Positions 59,324-64,000 of a stretch of 64,000 nucleotides of DNA are shown one piece after another. Position 1 is the first letter of the stretch; each line of letters begins with the position of its first letter. This DNA comes from Gemmatimonadota bacterium (GTDB taxonomy: Bacteria; Latescibacterota; UBA2968; UBA8231): the NCBI GenBank assembly GCA_018660835.1, contig JABJJN010000072.1, positions 1 through 64,000 of the forward strand. Direction: 5' to 3'. The notes below the pieces were generated by a model that made no database searches, was not told where the DNA came from, and was given only the letters and a program-made list of their open reading frames with translations. The translations under genes and the position numbers were made by a program.

Positions 59324-60640
59324 TCAGAACCGATAGGAGACGCCCAGCAGCACGCGCTGAAGCGTCGCCTCCTCGCGCAGCCGCGAAGCCCCCGCACCCT
59401 CGACCTGCTCATACGAACCTCGTATGAAGGTCAGATCGCAGCGAACGGTCTCCTCCAAAAAGAGGCCCACTCCTGCAGTCAGGTAGGTGCGATCCTGGAC
59501 GGCACTGACCAACGGATTCGTCTGTTCATCTACCGCCCGCTCCGGATCTCTGGGGCCGATGAATGGCAGCGGGTCAGAATACATTCCCGCTCGCAGATCT
59601 ACGCCTACCTGCGGCAGTTGATATTCGGCGCCAAGGTGCCACCGAATCACATCATCATATTGACGCTCGAAGTCGGCATTGGTTCGAAGTTGAGCAGCGT
59701 CGGTGTCGGTGTATTCGGTCTGTGACCATTCGGTGGCACGCAAGCCGACAGCCAGCAATAGCTGTGGCAGAGGCCGATACGATCCGCCGATGCCGAGTGA
59801 AAGTGGCAGAGAAAGCTTGTACTGACCGCGAGTCTTTTCACTCGCTGCGGTAAAGACGCTTCCATCATCCAGCTCTACAATGCTGAAAGCCGTATCTGGT
59901 GGTGCTAGATAGGTGTAGGAAATCTCATGAGTCGCACCGGTGGTCACAGCAAGTCCCAACCGTAGACGAGGATTGTCGCGTGGAGCTCGAACCATCGCAC
60001 CGAGGGTGGCTGTGAAAGCTCTCTCGTAGTCGTCGTTGAACTGTTCGCGGTCGACGAAGCGGCGCTCAAAGAAATAATCGTCTGAATCGACGGAGATGAA
60101 TTCGTTGCTGACCTCGTCCTCTCCTGAGACGATGTTGATCGCCAGTCCCATGGACACGGAGGGACTCACATCCACTGCCGCCGCCAATGACGTAGTCGTC
60201 AGATTTCCTTCGTGACGAAAGCGATCCTCGATATCCAAACTGTCGAGTCGTCCGCGGACCTCGAGACCCCAGTCAAAGTCGCTGACACGATTGATACCGG
60301 CCGCGAGAACGAAACTACCTCGCGCAACAGGCCAGGGGAGCACGAACCCCAGCGAGCCAAACTGGGTATTCTTCACCTGAGCAGTCGCTGAGACTCCGCC
60401 AACACTCGCGTCGTTCTCGAAACTATGGCGATTCAACGAGACGTAGAGTTCCCGCTGACGAATCTGGGCCAACCCGGCGGGGTTCCAGAAAACGGCCGTG
60501 AAATCATCGGCGACACCGACATAGGCGCCTCCCATGGCCATGGAGCGATTGCCCACGCCGGCAAAGTTGCCGATGGCGCGCTCCTCCTGCGCTGCCGCAG
60601 CCGTGACCAAGACCATCATGAGAACCAGCCCGCGGCGCAT
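59324..60640 (-). CDS. FadL/PorV-like outer membrane beta-barrel protein
   Basis: Signal peptide; NRSMAMGGAYVGVADDFTAVFWNPAGLAQ. Confidence 0.82.
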   Translation of the reverse strand: MRRGLVLMMVLVTAAAAQEERAIGNFAGVGNRSMAMGGAYVGVADDFTAVFWNPAGLAQIRQRELYVSLNRHSFENDASVGGVSATAQVKNTQFGSLGFVLPWPVARGSFVLAAGINRVSDFDWGLEVRGRLDSLDIEDRFRHEGNLTTTSLAAAVDVSPSVSMGLAINIVSGEDEVSNEFISVDSDDYFFERRFVDREQFNDDYERAFTATLGAMVRAPRDNPRLRLGLAVTTGATHEISYTYLAPPDTAFSIVELDDGSVFTAASEKTRGQYKLSLPLSLGIGGSYRPLPQLLLAVGLRATEWSQTEYTDTDAAQLRTNADFERQYDDVIRWHLGAEYQLPQVGVDLRAGMYSDPLPFIGPRDPERAVDEQTNPLVSAVQDRTYLTAGVGLFLEETVRCDLTFIRGSYEQVEGAGASRLREEATLQRVLLGVSYRF

Positions 60641-60684
60641 CAGAGCTTCACCGTCGTCAAAACTTTACCCATGGGATGCTCCTC

Positions 60685-61476
60685 TCAGAAGCTTTCCGTA
60701 TAACGCACAACCAATTCACGACTCATGTCCGGATCCGGGCCGATTCCGTCTCCCTCCGCATTCTCCAGCACATTCTTGAGCAGAAATCCAAGGTGCAGTC
60801 CATCAGTGGGCGACCAGAACGCGCCCAGATTGAGATACCCCCGCCCAGAGCCCAGGGAATCGTCGCCATTGTCGTTGAGAGCGAAGTCATATTCTCCAGC
60901 CACGATGAGCTCTTCATTCACAGTTTTGTCGAGGCCAACCCAACCGGTCAACCCATCATCGTCCTCATCCTCGCGGCTACGATTGGCGCCGGCGTGCACG
61001 CCGAACTGGCCAAAGCCGGAGACGTAATTCTTGCTGAGTGCGAGAAAAAATCCTTTCGATTTCACCTGATAGCGCTCGCCGACATATCGACCATACCCCT
61101 GGGTTTCATAGCCGAGAGTGAATGCTGGCAAGGAGGCATTCTCTTCGATGAGTCGGTATCGAGCTGCCGCCTCAACCCGCGGGTACCAGTTGACGGCTCC
61201 GTCGCCGATGATGCCCTCGCCACCAAAAGACAGTCCAATGGACAGACGACGCATGATGCCTGCTGTCAGTTGGCCCTGCAAGCCGCCTTCAGGAAACAGA
61301 CGCAGGTCTGCAGCAAAGCGCCCTTTGTCCACGAGGCCCGCTGTCGGATTGTCGACGAGGCGGATCAACTCTACGGGGTCCTGTGACTGAGCCGGTGTGC
61401 CGATGATGGTGGCCGTCGCCACGGCGACCATCGTCCAGTGTAGCGTCTTGGTTGCTGTTTTTCTGCTGTTGCTCAA
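60685..61476 (-). CDS. Predicted outer membrane barrel protein (YjbH-like)
   Basis: Signal peptide, alternating beta-strand pattern, C-terminal ELVVRYTESF. Confidence 0.6.
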   Translation of the reverse strand: MSNSRKTATKTLHWTMVAVATATIIGTPAQSQDPVELIRLVDNPTAGLVDKGRFAADLRLFPEGGLQGQLTAGIMRRLSIGLSFGGEGIIGDGAVNWYPRVEAAARYRLIEENASLPAFTLGYETQGYGRYVGERYQVKSKGFFLALSKNYVSGFGQFGVHAGANRSREDEDDDGLTGWVGLDKTVNEELIVAGEYDFALNDNGDDSLGSGRGYLNLGAFWSPTDGLHLGFLLKNVLENAEGDGIGPDPDMSRELVVRYTESF

Positions 61477-61979
61477 AGGTTGGATCCTCTCGTGCCCGCC
61501 AACGAGGCGGTTGTCTCAATCCGGCGACAGAGAACTTGTCGGATCGCCGGATCATCCATGTGGGACATTTCTACATACCAATGTGCGGGCGGTAGCAATC
61601 CGGGAACGCGATCTGCCCACTCTACGAGACAGATTCCCGTTGGATCGTGGAAGAATTCACGCGCACCGATATCGTCCAGTTCTTCCGGTCCATTCAATCG
61701 GTAGAGATCGAAATGACGAATCAACAGCTCATCGTCCCTCGAATCCTTGCCGCTGTACTCATTGATCAGAACGAAACTCGGACTGTTCACTCGTGATGTC
61801 ACGCCCAAGGCAGCACACAAGCCCTGGATCAGACACGTCTTTCCACTACCCAGCTCACCCTCCAGAGCAACCAGATCACCAGGGAGCAGATGCGATGCCA
61901 ATTCGCGTCCAAGGGCCTGTGTCTGCTCCGGGCTCGATGACAACTCGCGATCAAAGGGAATCTGCCGCACGGAGCTCAT
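61473..61979 (-). CDS. tsaE: tRNA threonylcarbamoyladenosine biosynthesis ATPase TsaE
   Basis: LEGELGSGKTCLIQGLCAALG, SPSFVLINEY, FDLYRL, CLVEWADR. Confidence 0.93.
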   Translation of the reverse strand: MSSVRQIPFDRELSSSPEQTQALGRELASHLLPGDLVALEGELGSGKTCLIQGLCAALGVTSRVNSPSFVLINEYSGKDSRDDELLIRHFDLYRLNGPEELDDIGAREFFHDPTGICLVEWADRVPGLLPPAHWYVEMSHMDDPAIRQVLCRRIETTASLAGTRGSNL

Positions 61980-63544
61980 TTGGGGATGAGTGTCGCCACG
62001 GGGAGAATCATTTCCTCCAGTGAGATGCCGCCATGCTGGAAACTGTCTCGATATTGGCGAGAATATTCATTGAACTTTGTTGGATAGACAAAGAAGTAGT
62101 CTTCCTTGGCAATGATGTAGTTGGCACCCAATCCTGACGGGGGCAGACCATACGTCTCAGGCTTATCGATTCGAATCGCATCCTTCGCTTCGCAGCGAAG
62201 ATTCTTCCCGTGCTTGTAGCGCAGGCTCGTCGATGTCTGACGATCACCATGTACGAGAGTCGCCTGCCGTGCTCGCACCGCGCCGTGATCAGTTGTGATC
62301 ACGACATGGGCACCTGAACGAGCCAGTTTCTTCAGCAGTTCGAAAAGAGATGAGTTCTCGAACCACGAAAGCACGAGGGAACGAAAGCCCCGTTCATCGG
62401 GAGCGATCTCCTTGAGCAGAGCCGAATGTGAACGACCGTGAACAAGCATGTCGAGAAAATTATAGACCACCGCAACCAGGGGCACCTCGGCCATACTGTC
62501 AGCCTTGCGTGCCAGAGATCGACCTTCCTCAGGGTCAATCACTTTGACGTACCGTGAATCCCCTTTCAACTCGATCCCCATGTCCTTGATCTGGTCATCG
62601 AGAAACCGGTGTTCATGTCGATTCAAACTGGTTTCATCGTCTTTACCCACCGTCGGCGACCACAGCTCGCGATACTTGGCGGCGATCTCCAACGGAAACA
62701 AACCCGAGAACAATGCGTTGCGCGAGTATGGCGTCGCCGTGGGAAGCACGGAGTAGTGATACTCTCGTTGGACATTGAAAAATTCCGAGATCATCGGTTC
62801 CAGAATCATCCAATGGTCCAGTCGCAGGCAGTCGATGACGATGAAATACGTCTGCACACCTGATTCCAGATGCGGTGCAAGTGTCTCGGACACAACGTCA
62901 ACGGACAGGGGTGGTGAGTCGTTTTCATCCTTGACCCAGCGTGGGTAGTTGCCCTCGACGAAGCGAACGAATTCGTGATTGCACTCGCGTCGCTGTTCCT
63001 CAATCATGGGCTGCAAACTGGCATCACCGAGACGACTGATCTCAATATCCCACTCACACAGCATGCGGTGTATGTCGATCCACGTACGCCACGTGATGTC
63101 ACCCGAGAGCCAGTCACGGATCTGCTGCGAGCGAGTGACGTATGCTTGCCCAGCCTGACTCTGCCGGATCTGTCGCGCATCGAGAATCTTCTTGCAGGCC
63201 ATGAAGATCTGGCTCGGATTGACAGGCTTGGTCAAGTAATCATCGATACGACGACCGATGGCCTCGTCCATCAGATGTTCTTCTTCATTCTTCGTGATCA
63301 TAATGACGGGCACGTTGGGATCACGATGCTTCAGCTGCTCCAATGTCGACAGACCATCCAGGCCCGGCATCATCTCGTCGAGCAGGACGAGATCGAAACG
63401 CTCTTTGGCGAAGATTTCAAGGGCATCCTCGCCATTGCTGACGGGCGTCACTTCGTATCCACGCTCGTTTAGATACATGTGGTGTGAGCGGAGCAGATCA
63501 ATTTCGTCGTCTGCCCATAGAATCTTGTGGCGTGGTGTTTCCAA
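61976..63544 (-). CDS. PorX-type response regulator (REC + PglZ/alkaline-phosphatase-superfamily domain)
   Basis: ILWADDEIDLL, LVLLDEMMPGLDG, TYFIVIDCLRLDHW, HVVITTDHGAVR. Confidence 0.9.
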   Translation of the reverse strand: METPRHKILWADDEIDLLRSHHMYLNERGYEVTPVSNGEDALEIFAKERFDLVLLDEMMPGLDGLSTLEQLKHRDPNVPVIMITKNEEEHLMDEAIGRRIDDYLTKPVNPSQIFMACKKILDARQIRQSQAGQAYVTRSQQIRDWLSGDITWRTWIDIHRMLCEWDIEISRLGDASLQPMIEEQRRECNHEFVRFVEGNYPRWVKDENDSPPLSVDVVSETLAPHLESGVQTYFIVIDCLRLDHWMILEPMISEFFNVQREYHYSVLPTATPYSRNALFSGLFPLEIAAKYRELWSPTVGKDDETSLNRHEHRFLDDQIKDMGIELKGDSRYVKVIDPEEGRSLARKADSMAEVPLVAVVYNFLDMLVHGRSHSALLKEIAPDERGFRSLVLSWFENSSLFELLKKLARSGAHVVITTDHGAVRARQATLVHGDRQTSTSLRYKHGKNLRCEAKDAIRIDKPETYGLPPSGLGANYIIAKEDYFFVYPTKFNEYSRQYRDSFQHGGISLEEMILPVATLIPK

Positions 63545-63584
63545 CAGCGATCTCCTACGTATTGAATCTGGAAGATGTCAGTGC

Positions 63585-64000
63585 TTAGTGGGTTGGCAGG
63601 AAAATCTCAAAGGTTGTACCCTGCCCGCGTTCGCTTTGCATAACCTGGATACGGCCACAGTGGTACTCTTCGATAATACGTCTGACGAAGGCGAGGCCCA
63701 GACCCCAGCCGCGTTTCTTTGTGCTAAATCCCGGTTCGAAAACCCGTGGGAGGTGTTCGGCTTTTATTCCGCACCCATTGTCTTCGACAACAACAACGAC
63801 CTCGTCTTGTTCACTGTCGAAGCGAGCCAAGACACTGATATGGCCATCCTGCCCGATCATCGCATCCATGGCATTCTTGAACAGATTTTCGAAGACCCAA
63901 CCCATCAGCTCAGGATTCAGAGGAATCGTGGGCAGCGCGGGCACGTCGGCCTCGAATGTATGACGCCCGAACTGCGATCCCCTTCCCCGGAAATAGTTGA
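63585..64000 (-). CDS. Sensor histidine kinase (C-terminal HATPase part; truncated by window edge)
   Basis: ENLFKNAMDAM, VEDNGCGIKAEHLPRVFEPGFSTKKRGWGLGLAFVRRI. Confidence 0.9.
   Translation of the reverse strand, partial: NYFRGRGSQFGRHTFEADVPALPTIPLNPELMGWVFENLFKNAMDAMIGQDGHISVLARFDSEQDEVVVVVEDNGCGIKAEHLPRVFEPGFSTKKRGWGLGLAFVRRIIEEYHCGRIQVMQSERGQGTTFEIFLPTH

Overview
Bacterial chromosomal window, densely coded on both strands (about 45 genes), with no rRNA, tRNA, CRISPR array, transposase or phage gene recognised. Main blocks: rluA-like gene / argC (type 2) / tatD; an exopolysaccharide-type operon (ugd, rfbB, SLBB export protein, Wzz-like, dut); a three-subunit molybdenum hydroxylase operon ending in a MoaD/ThiS-like protein; a tripartite RND efflux operon; nucleotide-sugar genes (UXS, WecB) with a PmoA/DUF6807 gene; dnaE; tlpA; map; a GT2 fusion; an ABC exporter with a DUF1854 partner; a D-cysteine desulfhydrase-like/glcD/glcE operon; polyprenyl synthase, apbE, fused secDF, antiporter-like gene; yggS-yggT-ileS-traR/dksA-lspA-rluD; an envelope operon (NlpC/P60, GT-C, TPR lipoprotein, HExxH peptidase-propeller-Omp85 fusion, lipoprotein); and an envelope/regulatory block (GY-rich lipoprotein, FadL/PorV-like OMP, barrel protein, tsaE, PorX-type REC-PglZ regulator, histidine kinase). 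The strongest items for follow-up are the peptidase-propeller-Omp85 operon, the PorX-type regulator with adjacent kinase, paired ARG-box-like sites before argC, an intra-operonic terminator/attenuator in the Mo-hydroxylase operon, paired CRP-like sites near wecB, and an RluA paralog lacking the catalytic Asp. Gene content suggests an FCB-group-like Gram-negative (inference only).
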